From contig NZ_CP133784.1 of the NCBI RefSeq assembly GCF_034353875.1, forward strand, positions 62,001 to 126,000: a stretch of DNA of 64,000 bases. The letters are read 5' to 3'. Below are positions 44,470 through 54,600 of this stretch, piece after piece. The translations under genes and the position numbers were made by a program. The first letter of the stretch is position 1, and each line of letters starts with the position of its first letter. The notes under the pieces were generated by a model that was not told the origin of the DNA, did no database searches, and was given only the letters and a program-made list of their open reading frames with translations. This stretch comes from Pseudomonas sp. MH9.2. Its GTDB lineage: Bacteria; Pseudomonadota; Gammaproteobacteria; Pseudomonadales; Pseudomonadaceae.

Positions 44470-45435
44470 CTATTTGCAGTTGCCAGCCTTTCGATAACCA
44501 GCCGCCTGTGCCGCGGATTCAGAATCAAAAGATATTTGGTTTTTCGCAGACACCTGACTATAACCAGGGCACCCCATTGAGAGGTGGTAGACCTGGCTTT
44601 TCCGGTTGCCAATGATAGAACCTACTCCGCTCGCGCTTGCTAGGGTTGGCTGGACTGGTGCCCTCTGAGGACTAACTGGAATGGCGCTAACTACCCCATC
44701 CCCAACCGCTTTGTATCCATGCGACCATCGACGCTCGCCAGTTACGAATGGATTGGAGTGCCCCATGATTGCTGCAATGCGTTTATCCCGCTCTTTCTCC
44801 CACGCCGAAACCGGGTACTGCTTGTCCCAGGCCATCAGTAGTTGTTGCTGTTGACGAGACATACTGAGGTTGTATCTGTCGAACATGTAAAAGGTTGTCC
44901 TGGCGACCAGTCCTTTCACCTCGTCACGTGGTTCTGCAGCACGTTGATCGAAATCAACCCGCGTCTTACATTGCCCATACTGCGGCGCTACGCCGGTGGC
45001 CATACCATAGTTGAAATTGCTACGGTCGCCATTCACCTCACCTACAGATGGATAGAGGTTAAAAAGGTTGGCCTCCATCGCTCGAAAAACTGGGTCATCG
45101 TCTACGCAATGCTCTCGACCACCGTTCTTCCAACATTGGCGTTGGTTACCGAATGTCCAGGCTGGAACTATGTGTTCCCACTCAGTGCGCTCTGCCCGAT
45201 TCTCTTGCTTTCTGGCCTTAAGGCCGCATGACTCAGCATCGATACGACCACCTGATTTGCCAACCCACGTCCATTTGCAGCCGCAATACAACTCGCCCAT
45301 GGAGCTGTTCGCCTGGTCTAGGTAAATTTTCTGTTTCGCTACGACCTTAGCTTCGGAAAAGGTCGATGGAGGGCTTGAGAAGGCGGAGGTAATTACAAAG
45401 AGAGCCAGCGTTACTACAGACAGCAATTTTTTCAT
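44470..45435 (-). CDS. endA: Secreted endonuclease I (EndA-type) with C-terminal Cys-rich domain
   Basis: 321 residues. Signal peptide (about 1-20, LLSVVTLALFVITSAFS). Endonuclease I core (about 25-230): YCGCKWTW, the catalytic TEWEHIVPAWTFG and NLFNLYPSVGEVNGDRSNFN, WDKQYPVSAWEKERDKRIA. The C-terminal 50 residues (IIGNRKSQVYHLSMGCPGY ... GYRKAGNCK) resemble the small metal-binding domain seen in Ada and other nucleases. The family cuts double-stranded DNA in the periplasm or outside the cell. It is opposite in direction to the flanking pieces of the split NUC1 gene and lies inside the interruption, so it may have arrived with it. Confidence 0.88.
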   Translation of the reverse strand: MKKLLSVVTLALFVITSAFSSPPSTFSEAKVVAKQKIYLDQANSSMGELYCGCKWTWVGKSGGRIDAESCGLKARKQENRAERTEWEHIVPAWTFGNQRQCWKNGGREHCVDDDPVFRAMEANLFNLYPSVGEVNGDRSNFNYGMATGVAPQYGQCKTRVDFDQRAAEPRDEVKGLVARTTFYMFDRYNLSMSRQQQQLLMAWDKQYPVSAWEKERDKRIAAIMGHSNPFVTGERRWSHGYKAVGDGVVSAIPVSPQRAPVQPTLASASGVGSIIGNRKSQVYHLSMGCPGYSQVSAKNQISFDSESAAQAAGYRKAGNCK

Positions 45436-45951
45436 TGGAAAGCATTAGCAAATTAGGGGAGGCGCATTGTACGCACGATGCCCCACGCCCATCGCAGCAT
45501 TTTTCAGTTAAACGCAGTCTCCATAAATGCCTCCAGCGCCTTGTCTTCCAGTATCTCGATAGAGATGCGTAATTGCATGGATTTGACCACCCATTTGCAT
45601 TGCCACTGACCAGTAGTTTGCATTCGACTTGACCTATACACGCCGTCGTGACGACCGGCAGAGAACGGCCGATTCTGTTGAAAAAGTCGGACTTTCAGCT
45701 GGCCCGAACTCAGGCACGACCACCACTGAAGAACCTACTCACTGTTGAGGCCGATGCCGAATTGACCCAGGTGCCGACGCACGACTGTCCCACCTCCAAA
45801 TTGGCACAAACCCTGCGAAGGCAATGTTTTTCGAGGAATCAGGCTGGGTCACTAACATCTCGGCAACTGGGTCATTTCGGCGTCAGCGTCAACACCCATC
45901 AAAGCTTCATACCTGTATTATCCGTCCTAACTTTCTTTAGGCCCCAGATCG
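45436..45951. other. Relic-rich gap between endA and the NUC1 3' fragment
   Basis: About 515 bases with no intact gene. GGCCGATTCTGTTGAAAAAG (from 45666) looks like the terminal sequence of an IS5/IS1182-type element, and GCCGATGCCGAATTGACCC (from 45750) like the inner repeats at the ends of IS21-family elements. The open frame 45648-45998 has no similarity and simply runs into the nuclease fragment out of frame. Confidence 0.5.
45750..45770 (+). repeat. 21-base repeat, left copy
   Basis: Contains GCCGAATTGACCCAG. It matches the sequence at 54738-54758 in 20 of 21 positions in the same orientation, and the pair brackets the gmt genes. Confidence 0.65.
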
Positions 45952-46278
45952 CAAGACCCCACCAACAATCGGAAGATCTGGAGCAAGGTCGAGGCTGATG
46001 TGAGGAAGTTCGTCAAGCGCGCCAAGGGCAATGTCTTTGTCTTTACCGGCTCGTTGTTTGACCCGGGCCACACCACCATTGGCGACAACAAGGTCTGGGT
46101 GCCGACCCGCCTGTTCAAACTGGTCTATGATGATTCATCTAAGCGGGCTTGGGCCTACGTGCTACCCAATGCGGAAGCCCGGATTGAGAGACCGATGGAC
46201 TATGCCACGTTCGTGAAAACTACGGGGCTTAATCTATTGGACAATCTTCCCGTATACGGCTCGGTTAATCGCTCCTGA
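45952..46278 (+). pseudogene. C-terminal part of the split NUC1 endonuclease
   Basis: In frame from QDPTNNRKIW at 45952 through SKVEADVRKFVKRAKGNVFV, FTGSLFDPGHTTIGDNKVWV, PTRLFKLVYDDSSKRAWAYV and ending LLDNLPVYGSVNRS at 46278. This is the natural continuation of the N-terminal piece at 43420-43932, lacking some 20-25 residues at the join. No signal peptide or start belongs to it. It ends 22 bases before gmtY. Confidence 0.75.
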
Positions 46279-46300
46279 GCGTCGAGAGGCCATTGTCTTA

Positions 46301-47719
46301 ATGATCAATACGGAGACTGTTGTCGTTCAAGACAAAATTCGTGCTTGTACGCCCACGATATTGCTCATTGTGGGCGTTTCTCCTTTTCAGCCGTTGTTGG
46401 AATTCTTTCGGGAAAGATGTCTGTCTATTTCGGCCGAGCGTACCTACGCCCAAGCAGTTGGTCGGTTCATTGAGTGGTTGTCCATTCGTACGGATGAATT
46501 CAAAGAGACATCGAAACGTAGTCTCCTGTACACCGCATTCGTGTATGACCTACGTTTCGGTACCTATCAGGACGGTCACGATGCCCATGGTCTCCACTGG
46601 TCGCCCACCACTCATCAGAATCTGAAGCGACTGACTCGAGCGCTATTGGAGTTTACTGACTGGCTCAGTGAGCGCTATGGCGCCATGATGCTGAACCCGA
46701 TTCATCACCAAGCTTCATTTACTGATCAGCTTATATTCTGGCGCAAATGGGACAATAAGAAAGCCAGCTCTCTATTGGCTAGCATTAAGAGTCGTCCTGG
46801 ATCAGCTTTTGAAGCTATGGCCGGGCGACAGGCTGGCATTCCAAGGAGCCGAAACGATGTTTTGCCAGAGGCAAAAGCCTACCCTAGCGAGTGCATAGAC
46901 GACTTGCTTTGGTGTGGATTTATTAACCCAGGAAAACAGAACGACCCGCGTCCTTGGGTGAAATATAACCTGCGAGACATTCTGATCACTCTGCTTTGCG
47001 CCTATGGAGGGTGTCGAGCCTCGGAACCTCTCCATCTCTGGGCGGATGACGTCTTCGTAGACCCGAGCGCCTCTGACATGGCTCTGGTTCTGATACATGA
47101 GCCTAGTGATGGAATGGTCTGTTACACAGACCCTATTAGCGGCAATCAACTTAAAACTTCTAGAGGAGATTTCCTGCAACGCTTCTGCTCAGGACGAAAG
47201 CCTCTCACTTTAGAAACAGGGCGCAGGCATGCTGGCTGGAAAGGGTGCTTGCTTACCCATGCAGAACGAAAGGCTTTTCAGGTGTTCTGGATTGATAAGA
47301 ATGCTGGGCGCCTTTTTTTAACTCTGTGGCGACTTTACATTCAGCATGTTCGGCCCGTTACACCGCGAGCGCCTTGGGCCTTTCTCACGAAGGATGCTCA
47401 GCCACTTGGGGTCAAGGGATTTGACGATTCATTCAGGGCCGCAGTTCGACGTGCCGACCTGATACCCGCCAAATGGGCTGGTACTTCGAGTCATGGACTG
47501 CGGCACCGCTATGGTCAATGGCTCAATGAGCTTGGGTTGGGCGATAAGGAAGGCCAAGTCGCCATGCATCACCTGAACGCTAAAAGCCAAGAGGTTTATC
47601 GTCAAATGAGCTTGGCTCAGGTAGCTGATGCCATTGACCGGCGGCTGTCAGTTTCGACCTTGCCATTTTTCAAGGAAAGCGAATCAAGGATAGCGAATGC
47701 CCCAGATATGCCAACTTGA
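46301..47719 (+). CDS. gmtY: Tyrosine recombinase GmtY (Gamma-Mobile-Trio)
   Basis: 472 residues. N-terminal SAM-like core-binding region (about 28-130, FQPLLEFFRERCLSISAERTY) and a catalytic domain with Arg in GCRASEPLHLW, His-x2-Arg in SSHGLRHRYGQ, His in AMHHLNAKSQ and the nucleophile Tyr in EVYRQMS. I recognise the gene by its architecture and by the two partners that follow (a recombinase of about 1000 residues and a protein of about 230 residues), the layout described for Gamma-Mobile-Trio elements. It overlaps gmtZ by 23 bases. GAGAGG lies upstream of ATG 46301. Confidence 0.85.
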   Translation: MINTETVVVQDKIRACTPTILLIVGVSPFQPLLEFFRERCLSISAERTYAQAVGRFIEWLSIRTDEFKETSKRSLLYTAFVYDLRFGTYQDGHDAHGLHWSPTTHQNLKRLTRALLEFTDWLSERYGAMMLNPIHHQASFTDQLIFWRKWDNKKASSLLASIKSRPGSAFEAMAGRQAGIPRSRNDVLPEAKAYPSECIDDLLWCGFINPGKQNDPRPWVKYNLRDILITLLCAYGGCRASEPLHLWADDVFVDPSASDMALVLIHEPSDGMVCYTDPISGNQLKTSRGDFLQRFCSGRKPLTLETGRRHAGWKGCLLTHAERKAFQVFWIDKNAGRLFLTLWRLYIQHVRPVTPRAPWAFLTKDAQPLGVKGFDDSFRAAVRRADLIPAKWAGTSSHGLRHRYGQWLNELGLGDKEGQVAMHHLNAKSQEVYRQMSLAQVADAIDRRLSVSTLPFFKESESRIANAPDMPT

Positions 47720-50700
47720 CCAATATACTACCGTTGTCAGTGAACTAACGGGCCGAACCGTGTACATCAACGATTCAATGGACCAGTATTTGATCTCACC
47801 TGACATAGATTTATGCAAGGTTGCAGTGGTCGTTGCTGACTGGCAGGCGAGAGTCAAGGCAACTCAACCTAGTGATTGGCCACCGCTTCGTATGTACTCC
47901 GCGGTGGCTGAGCTTGCAGATTGCTGCACTCGTGAGGCCTTGTCTAGAGCCTTGCACACAGTTCTTGTGACTGAGTATCGAGACCTTTTGCACTCCAGCT
48001 CGGTAGTAAGTTGTGAGTCGCTTCTGGTTACACTAATGTTGCAGCTCTGGTCTTGTGGTGCAGTAGCCTGGCCGGTCATGGAGCAAGTCCCATTCGGCAA
48101 TATTCCGCTTATGTTAAAAAACGCGGGCTTCACCGAGGGGCCCTTATCCTATCTAACCACAATTCGCGCATACCTCAACCGAGGAGGCAGCGATGACCCA
48201 ACCACTTTTCGATTCGTGCTCGACCAGATCCTGTCTCGAGTTGGAATTGTCACCATTGGTGACCTAACCCCCAAAACGTTCTACCTCAGCGAAGAACGAA
48301 GCCGGAAGGGAAAGTTACGCTCGCTCGGTATACAGGCTGTATTGAGCGTTGTACGCGATGAGCATTATAAGCAAACCATCGGCTGGACACCCGAAGACTT
48401 CGGGTTCCTCCAAGCCAATTTGGCCCGCATGGTTCGGGATGATAACTTCACCTGGCTGATTTCGAAAGATCCTGCGATGACCGAGTGGGCCAAGTTGGGC
48501 ATTGAGCACCTACAGACCAATCCGACTAACTTCTATTCGCGAAAGTGGGCCGTAAAACATTTTCTGGATTACTACTTGGAGCATCCTGAGCTTCCACGTA
48601 ATCCCGCTGAATATTTTGACATTCGGCTCCGGCCGGCGGCACTGTTTAATATCCCGGGACGAAAGGGTCTTAAATCCATGCCGGTCATTTATGAATTTCT
48701 CAATCAGGTGTTGTTCAAGGTCTGTGCTCTGCCAGGCCATAATGAAGTACCAATTTTGATGCCCGGCTTTGCAAATCCACTTCCCAAGCCAAGTTACAAG
48801 AGCACAAATTTAGGTGAGACGCACCGTGAAGCAATGCCAACTCGACTAATTAGCCTCGCTATGCATATTCTGATGGATAACGATTTTGCGTGGGCGAAAG
48901 AAGTGGGTCGCATTAAGGATGTCTTCCGCCGACTCAATCCCGAAACTGGAGAGTTTGAGACTATATGGAGCCCTATACGGGTTTATGCAATTCTCATGAA
49001 ACTCCTGCTGCCAGCCCGAACCTACCAAGTTCGGATGCTTGATAGTGGTGAGGGGGATACCTATCGCTATCGAGGTGATGGGATGTGGGAGACGAACATG
49101 CGCGCCCTCCATCCATCCGCTAGCGGAGAACTCGTAGAGCGCGGAGTATTCCGGCGATATACCCGAAAAGACGGGAGTGAAGGTGCGATATTTTACTTCA
49201 ATACGAACAAGACGGCTGATATAGATAGTAGTGTGATGGGCTATGTTATGCGTTGGGAAAAGAAGGACGCGTTGCAATTGCTAGTTGAGCTAAGAAACTG
49301 GCAGGAGAAGTTCAATCCAGTAAAAGGGCCCTCCGCGTGGTCAGACCTTACTGAACTGAAAAAAGTAAAACATTCCGATGAGTTGTTGAAAATTGGGTCT
49401 AGTTTCTTTTTGTTTCGAGACCCTGCCAATATAAAGCGCCCGGATTTACCGGTAACCGACGTTCGAGTACGCGGGCTTTGGCTGAAGCTAATGGAGGAGA
49501 TGGAAAAGCGACTGGCAAATGCTGGTGAGACTTTGAGCGATGGAAATCCAATTCGCATTATTTCAACTAGAGACAAAAAAACAGGGCAGCCCTCGTCAGC
49601 CGTTTTTGACCTGCACAGCCTTAGAGTGTCGATTATTACTGCTATGTACGAAGAAGGTGTTCCACCTGAATACCTAATGAAAATTGTAGGTCATGCTACA
49701 GTATTGATGACGCTCTACTATACGAAGCTCAGTGCGGAAACATTGAGCCTTCGGATAGATGAAGCGCTGATAGAGCATCAACGCAAGTCACAGTCAGAAA
49801 TGGCTGGCTTCATCAAGCGAGCTAGCCGACAAGAACTGGAGGACGCCTTCGCCTTCCGACACCCTTCGGCTCTGGATGCGGCGGCAAGCGGCACCGGAGT
49901 CGGCTTGCTGGTCATGGATCATGGCATCTGCCCTGTATCTGCGAGCCGCTGCCATGAAGGGTTGGCGGTTTGCGACCCCGCAAAGAGTGTCACCCGTTTT
50001 CAGGCTGTACCGGGTGGTGCGACTAATTGTTCTCGCTGTCGATTTTTCATGACTGGCCCTGCATTCCTGATTGGACTGGAGGCTCATGTAAACGACTTGG
50101 CTTATCGCCTCAAGAAGGCATCGTTTGCCTTCGAGAAGACCCAGGAGAAATTTGACGCATTGGCCGATGCCTACGCAGCCGCTCTTGACGAAGGCGAGCC
50201 ATTCCATCGGCAGCGGGAGTTAGAGATTGCCGAGTGTGCTTTTGAATCAGCTACAACTGAGGTTGATAACATTGCTTTGAGTCTGCAAGCCGCTTACGCG
50301 CTGACTGAGCAATGCATCCGCATTAGTGCGCAGGACAGGGGCAACGGTTTGTCATTAGTTGTAGTTGGTGGCACAGGCCAATTGGAGGCGGTATTGTCAG
50401 AAGGGCATGAGTTTGAACAGCTCAACCGTATCTGCGTGAATGCAACCCTGTTCGATGGATTGAACATCAACTGGCAACAGCCTAATTTGGAACGGGCACG
50501 GTTATTTGACCGGATGCTGCGCAATTCCGGTCACGAGTCCCGATTCTTTTTATTGAATGATGAAGACGCCTTGCACGTAGCCAACGCCATGGCGCAATTT
50601 CTCTATGCTCGTTTGGATGCCAGCACCGTTCATGCATTGGTAGACGGACGCACCACGCTGCGTGCAGTTGGCTTGGAGGAAGCTTTCGTCTCCCAGTTGG

Positions 50701-50750
50701 ATAACCTAAAACCCAGTACTTTTGCCACAAACATCTTGGGGCTAGCATGA
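47697..50750 (+). CDS. gmtZ: Large tyrosine recombinase-like integrase GmtZ, copy 1
   Basis: 1017 residues. The catalytic domain of a tyrosine recombinase is in the middle (about 560-690): R in VRVRGLWLKL, His-x2-Arg in DLHSLRVSIITAMYE, then VGHATVLMTLYYTKLS with His and Tyr. Downstream (about 740-790) is a Cys-rich patch (GICPVSASRCHEGLAVC and TNCSRCRFF) that could bind zinc, and then a helical domain (EFEQLNRICVNATLFDG). It overlaps gmtY at its start and gmtX at its end (ATGA). The protein presumably acts with GmtY and GmtX in moving the element. Confidence 0.85.
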   Translation: MPQICQLDQYTTVVSELTGRTVYINDSMDQYLISPDIDLCKVAVVVADWQARVKATQPSDWPPLRMYSAVAELADCCTREALSRALHTVLVTEYRDLLHSSSVVSCESLLVTLMLQLWSCGAVAWPVMEQVPFGNIPLMLKNAGFTEGPLSYLTTIRAYLNRGGSDDPTTFRFVLDQILSRVGIVTIGDLTPKTFYLSEERSRKGKLRSLGIQAVLSVVRDEHYKQTIGWTPEDFGFLQANLARMVRDDNFTWLISKDPAMTEWAKLGIEHLQTNPTNFYSRKWAVKHFLDYYLEHPELPRNPAEYFDIRLRPAALFNIPGRKGLKSMPVIYEFLNQVLFKVCALPGHNEVPILMPGFANPLPKPSYKSTNLGETHREAMPTRLISLAMHILMDNDFAWAKEVGRIKDVFRRLNPETGEFETIWSPIRVYAILMKLLLPARTYQVRMLDSGEGDTYRYRGDGMWETNMRALHPSASGELVERGVFRRYTRKDGSEGAIFYFNTNKTADIDSSVMGYVMRWEKKDALQLLVELRNWQEKFNPVKGPSAWSDLTELKKVKHSDELLKIGSSFFLFRDPANIKRPDLPVTDVRVRGLWLKLMEEMEKRLANAGETLSDGNPIRIISTRDKKTGQPSSAVFDLHSLRVSIITAMYEEGVPPEYLMKIVGHATVLMTLYYTKLSAETLSLRIDEALIEHQRKSQSEMAGFIKRASRQELEDAFAFRHPSALDAAASGTGVGLLVMDHGICPVSASRCHEGLAVCDPAKSVTRFQAVPGGATNCSRCRFFMTGPAFLIGLEAHVNDLAYRLKKASFAFEKTQEKFDALADAYAAALDEGEPFHRQRELEIAECAFESATTEVDNIALSLQAAYALTEQCIRISAQDRGNGLSLVVVGGTGQLEAVLSEGHEFEQLNRICVNATLFDGLNINWQQPNLERARLFDRMLRNSGHESRFFLLNDEDALHVANAMAQFLYARLDASTVHALVDGRTTLRAVGLEEAFVSQLDNLKPSTFATNILGLA

Positions 50751-51439
50751 CACTAAATCATCAAGCCACAACAACAGATATTCTAAAAAACGCTCGTCAA
50801 CTATACAAGGCCCACCGCGCCGCAACCAATAAGGCTTCCAAGGCCGAAAATTTAGATAGGGTGTGGGAAGTTCTGGAAACTATCCGTGATGAAGGTTTTC
50901 GGGATTATTCCTTAGCTGAAATTGGGCGCCGATTGGAGAGAGTTGGCGGGCCGAAGACTCAAAGCCTGCGGAATTCACAAGGTTCCGATTACCGTGAGAT
51001 TATTTCAGCATACGCTCATGCCGTCAGCGGCTCGACTCGGTATGTAGCAAAAACAAAATCGAACCTAGAACAGGCTCTTGAACTTATCACTGACCCCAGT
51101 ATTAGAGCAACTATTCGTATTGCGCTTGATGAGGCCAAGAGATTAAAGGTCGTCAATGACAATCTCCACGCAGCTTTTAAGGCGCTTAAAGTAGGTACGA
51201 CATTAGTGCCTCAGGCGTCAGTCGATACTGTGCCAGCGTTGCTTGCTCCAATCCAAGAATCAAAAAGTCTGTCTCCCAGATTTCTTAGAGCCTTGCGCAA
51301 AGGGATTGATAGTACTCGACTGGCCCAGCAAGGGTTACATGTGGGTGAGGAGGGAGGTATTGAAAACGAGCATGGTGACAAGATTTTCCCGCCGGCTTTT
51401 GTTTTTGCCATCCAGGCGTTACTCGGCCAAAACGAGTAG
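50747..51439 (+). CDS. gmtX: Gamma-Mobile-Trio protein GmtX
   Basis: 230 residues, mostly helical and charged, no recognisable catalytic motif. LDRVWEVLETIRDEGFRDYSL followed by AEIGRRLERVGGPKTQSLRN resembles a DNA-binding helix-turn-helix, and similar text (SLAEIGRRLE ... GGPKTQSLRNSQG) is what small accessory proteins next to gmtYZ carry. ATG 50747 overlaps the gmtZ stop (ATGA), so the trio is one translationally coupled operon. The assignment depends on position. Confidence 0.8.
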   Translation: MTLNHQATTTDILKNARQLYKAHRAATNKASKAENLDRVWEVLETIRDEGFRDYSLAEIGRRLERVGGPKTQSLRNSQGSDYREIISAYAHAVSGSTRYVAKTKSNLEQALELITDPSIRATIRIALDEAKRLKVVNDNLHAAFKALKVGTTLVPQASVDTVPALLAPIQESKSLSPRFLRALRKGIDSTRLAQQGLHVGEEGGIENEHGDKIFPPAFVFAIQALLGQNE

Positions 51440-51522
51440 GCATAAAAAAAGCTTTAGCGTCAGACGTTGTGCGGGATATGAAGAAGGTCGCTTTATAGAA
51501 GTCAATTATTCCGGCGCTTTGA

Positions 51523-51636
51523 GCAATGCATCACTTGAGCGCCCAAACATTATCGATGGATGAGCTTGCTTAGGTATATTTTGCTATCAATCCGCTGCTG
51601 GTTTCGGCCATGCCTCAAGTCAAGGAAAGCGAATGA
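51523..51636 (+). pseudogene. 3' relic of a second gmtY
   Basis: Just before the second gmtZ the sequence still spells the end of GmtY, with damage. AMHHLSAQ near 51523 matches AMHHLNAK; YRWMSL matches YRQMSL; then, after a one-base loss and a CAG to TAG change, AIN-x2-LVSAMPQVKESE matches AIDRRLSVSTLPFFKESE. The relic ends in a stop overlapping the gmtZ2 start (ATGA). Nothing of the first 370 or so GmtY residues remains; the sequence between gmtX and this relic (51440-51522) has no gene. Confidence 0.75.
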
Positions 51637-54600
51637 ACCAGATTTGCCAGCTTGATCAGTATTCTGCAGTTGTCAGTGAGCTTACTGGCCGAACTGTGTA
51701 CATCAACGACTCGATGGACCGGTACTTGATTTCACCCGAAGTGGACCTTAGTAAGGTTGCAATAGCCGCAACTGATTGGCAGAAAAGAGTCGAAGCTGTT
51801 CGCCCTCGCGTGTCGCCTGGACTGTGCTCGGCTGTGGCTGCGCTTATAAATTGCAGTACTCGAGAGGCCGTGGCCAGCGCCTTGCACGTAGTTCTTGTTG
51901 ATGAGTTTCGAGACCGCAAGGCCAACGCTTCTGTAACACGGTGCCAGCCTTTAATGGTCACACTGATGTTGCAGCTCTGGTCTTGTGGTGCTGTCGCCTG
52001 GCCGGTCAAAGAACAGGTGCCGTTTGCCTCCCCGACTCTGAACCTGAACAATCCAGGATTGACCGAGCAACCCTTGTCCTACCTGACGAGAATTCATGAA
52101 TACCTCAAACGAAGCAAGAGCCAGGGGACGGCCAATTTTCAGTTCATCCTCGACCAGATCCTGTCCCGAGTCGGGATTGCCGGCATCGGCGACCTAACAC
52201 CTAAAACGTTCTATCTTAGTGAGGACCGCAGTCGGCTAAACAAGATGCGTGGGCCTGGAATTCAGGGCGTACTGAGCGTTTTACACGATGAGCATTATGA
52301 GCGAACCATTGACTGGACCCCCGAAGACTTTGGGTTCCTCCAAGCCAAGATGGGCCACCTGGCTCGGGATGACAACTTCACCTGGCTGGTCTCGAAAGAT
52401 CCTGCGATGGACGAGTGGGCGAAGTTGGGCATTGAGCACCTGCAGTCCTATACGACGAATTTCCGTAAACGCAAGTCGTCTATCAACAATTTTCTGAAGC
52501 ACTATCTGGAGCACCCTGAGCTTCCACGCAATCCCGCTGAGTACTTCGACATTGAGCACCGACCAACAGCATTGTTTCACTTCCCAGGAAACAAGGGGCG
52601 CCAAACCATGGGAGTCATCAATGAGTTTCTGAGTCAGGTTTTGTTCAAGGTATGTGTTCTGTCAGATCACAACGAAGTGCCCATTTTAATGCCCGGTTTT
52701 GCAAACCCACTCCCCAAACTGAGTTACAAGAATGTAAATCAATGCGAAACACACCGGGAAGCAATGCCAATTCGGCTGATGAGTCTTGCAAGGCACATTC
52801 TGACGGAAAATGATTTTGCCTGGGCGAAAGAGTCAGGCCGTATCACGGATGTTTTCCGCCGATTCAACCCCGAAACTGGAGAGTTTGAGACCGTGTGGAG
52901 CCCTGTACGGGCTTTTGCGCTCCTCGTTAAACTCCTGCTGCCTACTCGAACCTATCAGCTTCGGATGCTTGATAGCGGAGAGGGGGATTTCTATCGCTAT
53001 CGGGGTGACGGGACGTGGGAAGCGAATCTGGGGGTCCACCGCCCAACCGCTGATGGAAAGTCTATAGGGTGCGGAGTATTCCGGCGGTATACACGGAAAG
53101 ACGGAAGCGAAGGTGCGCTATTTTACTTCAATACGAACAAGACGGCCGATGTTGATAGCCTAGTGAAGGGCTATGTTATGCCCTGGGAAAAGAAGGATGT
53201 CCTACAACTGCTGGTTGAGCTGAGAGACTGGCAAGAGGAGTACAACCCTCTCAAAGGGCCTACAGCGTGGTCCGACATTGTCGAATTGAAGAAGGTCAAG
53301 CATGCCGATGATTTGGCTAAGATGGGGTCTAACTTTTTCCTGTTCAGAGACCCGGCCAACGGACATCGTCCTGATCTGCCGGTAACCGACATTCGAATAC
53401 GTGGGCTGTGGCTGAAGCTCATGGATGAAATGGAGCGTCGTCTGATAAAGTCTGATGATGCGCTTAGCAATGAAGCCAATGTCAAATTGATACTGACCCG
53501 TGAAAGGGGCCAGCCCACGTCGGCTGCATTTGACCTGCATAGTATGCGAGTATCGGTTATTACTGCGATGTACGAAGCGGGAATGCCGCCGGAATACTTG
53601 ATGAAGATCGTTGGCCACGCTACGGTGCTGATGACCCTTTACTACACAAAACTCGATACTGAAACAATGAGTCTTCGGATGGATGAAGCTCTTTTGGAGC
53701 GTCAACGTAAGTCGCAAACCGAAATGGCTGGCTTCATCAGTCGAGCGAGCCGACAGGAACTGGAGCAGGCCGTCGCCTTCCGACACCCTTCGGCGCTGGA
53801 TGCTGCGGCAAGCGGCACCAGCGTCGGCCAGCTAGTCATGGATCATGGCATCTGCCTAGTATCCGCCCGCCGTTGTCATGAAGGTTTGGCGATCTCCGAC
53901 CCAACTACGGGTGTTACCCGTTTCCAGGCTGTACCGGGCGGTGCGACCAATTGTTCTCGCTGTCGATTTTTCATGACTGGCCCGGCATTCCTGGTTGGAC
54001 TGGAGGCCCATGTAAACGACTTGGCTTATCGCCTCAAGAAGGCATCGTTTGCCTTCGAGAAGACCCGGGAGAAATTTGACGCATTGGCCGATGCCTACGC
54101 CGCCGCTCTTGACGATGGCGAGCCATTTCAGCGGCAGCGGGAGCTAGAGATTGCCGAGTGTGCTTTTGAATCAGCTACAGCGGAGGTTGATAACATTGCT
54201 TTGAGTCTGCAAGCCGCTTACGCGCTGACTGAGCAATGCATCCGCATTAGTGCGCAGGACAGGGGCAACGGTTTGTCATTAGTAGTAGTTGGCGGCACAG
54301 GCCAATTGGAGGCGGTATTGTCAGAAGGGCATGAGTTTGAACAGCTCAACCGTATCTGCGTGAATGCAACCCTGTTCGATGGATTGAACATCAACTGGCA
54401 ACAGCCTAATTTGGAACGAGCACGGTTATTTGACCGGATGCTGCGCAATTCCGGTCACGAGTCCCGGTTCTTTCTATTGAATGATGAAGACACCTTGCAT
54501 GTAGCCAACGCCATGGCGCAATTTCTCTATGCTCGTTTGGATGCCAGCACCGTTCATGCATTGGTAGACGGACGCACCACGCTGCGTGCAGTTGGCTTGG

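Noticed and set aside
45648..45998. Plus-strand open frame of 116 codons upstream of the nuclease fragment
   Set aside because: It starts in IS-end-like sequence and ends in the nuclease fragment out of frame; no family similarity.
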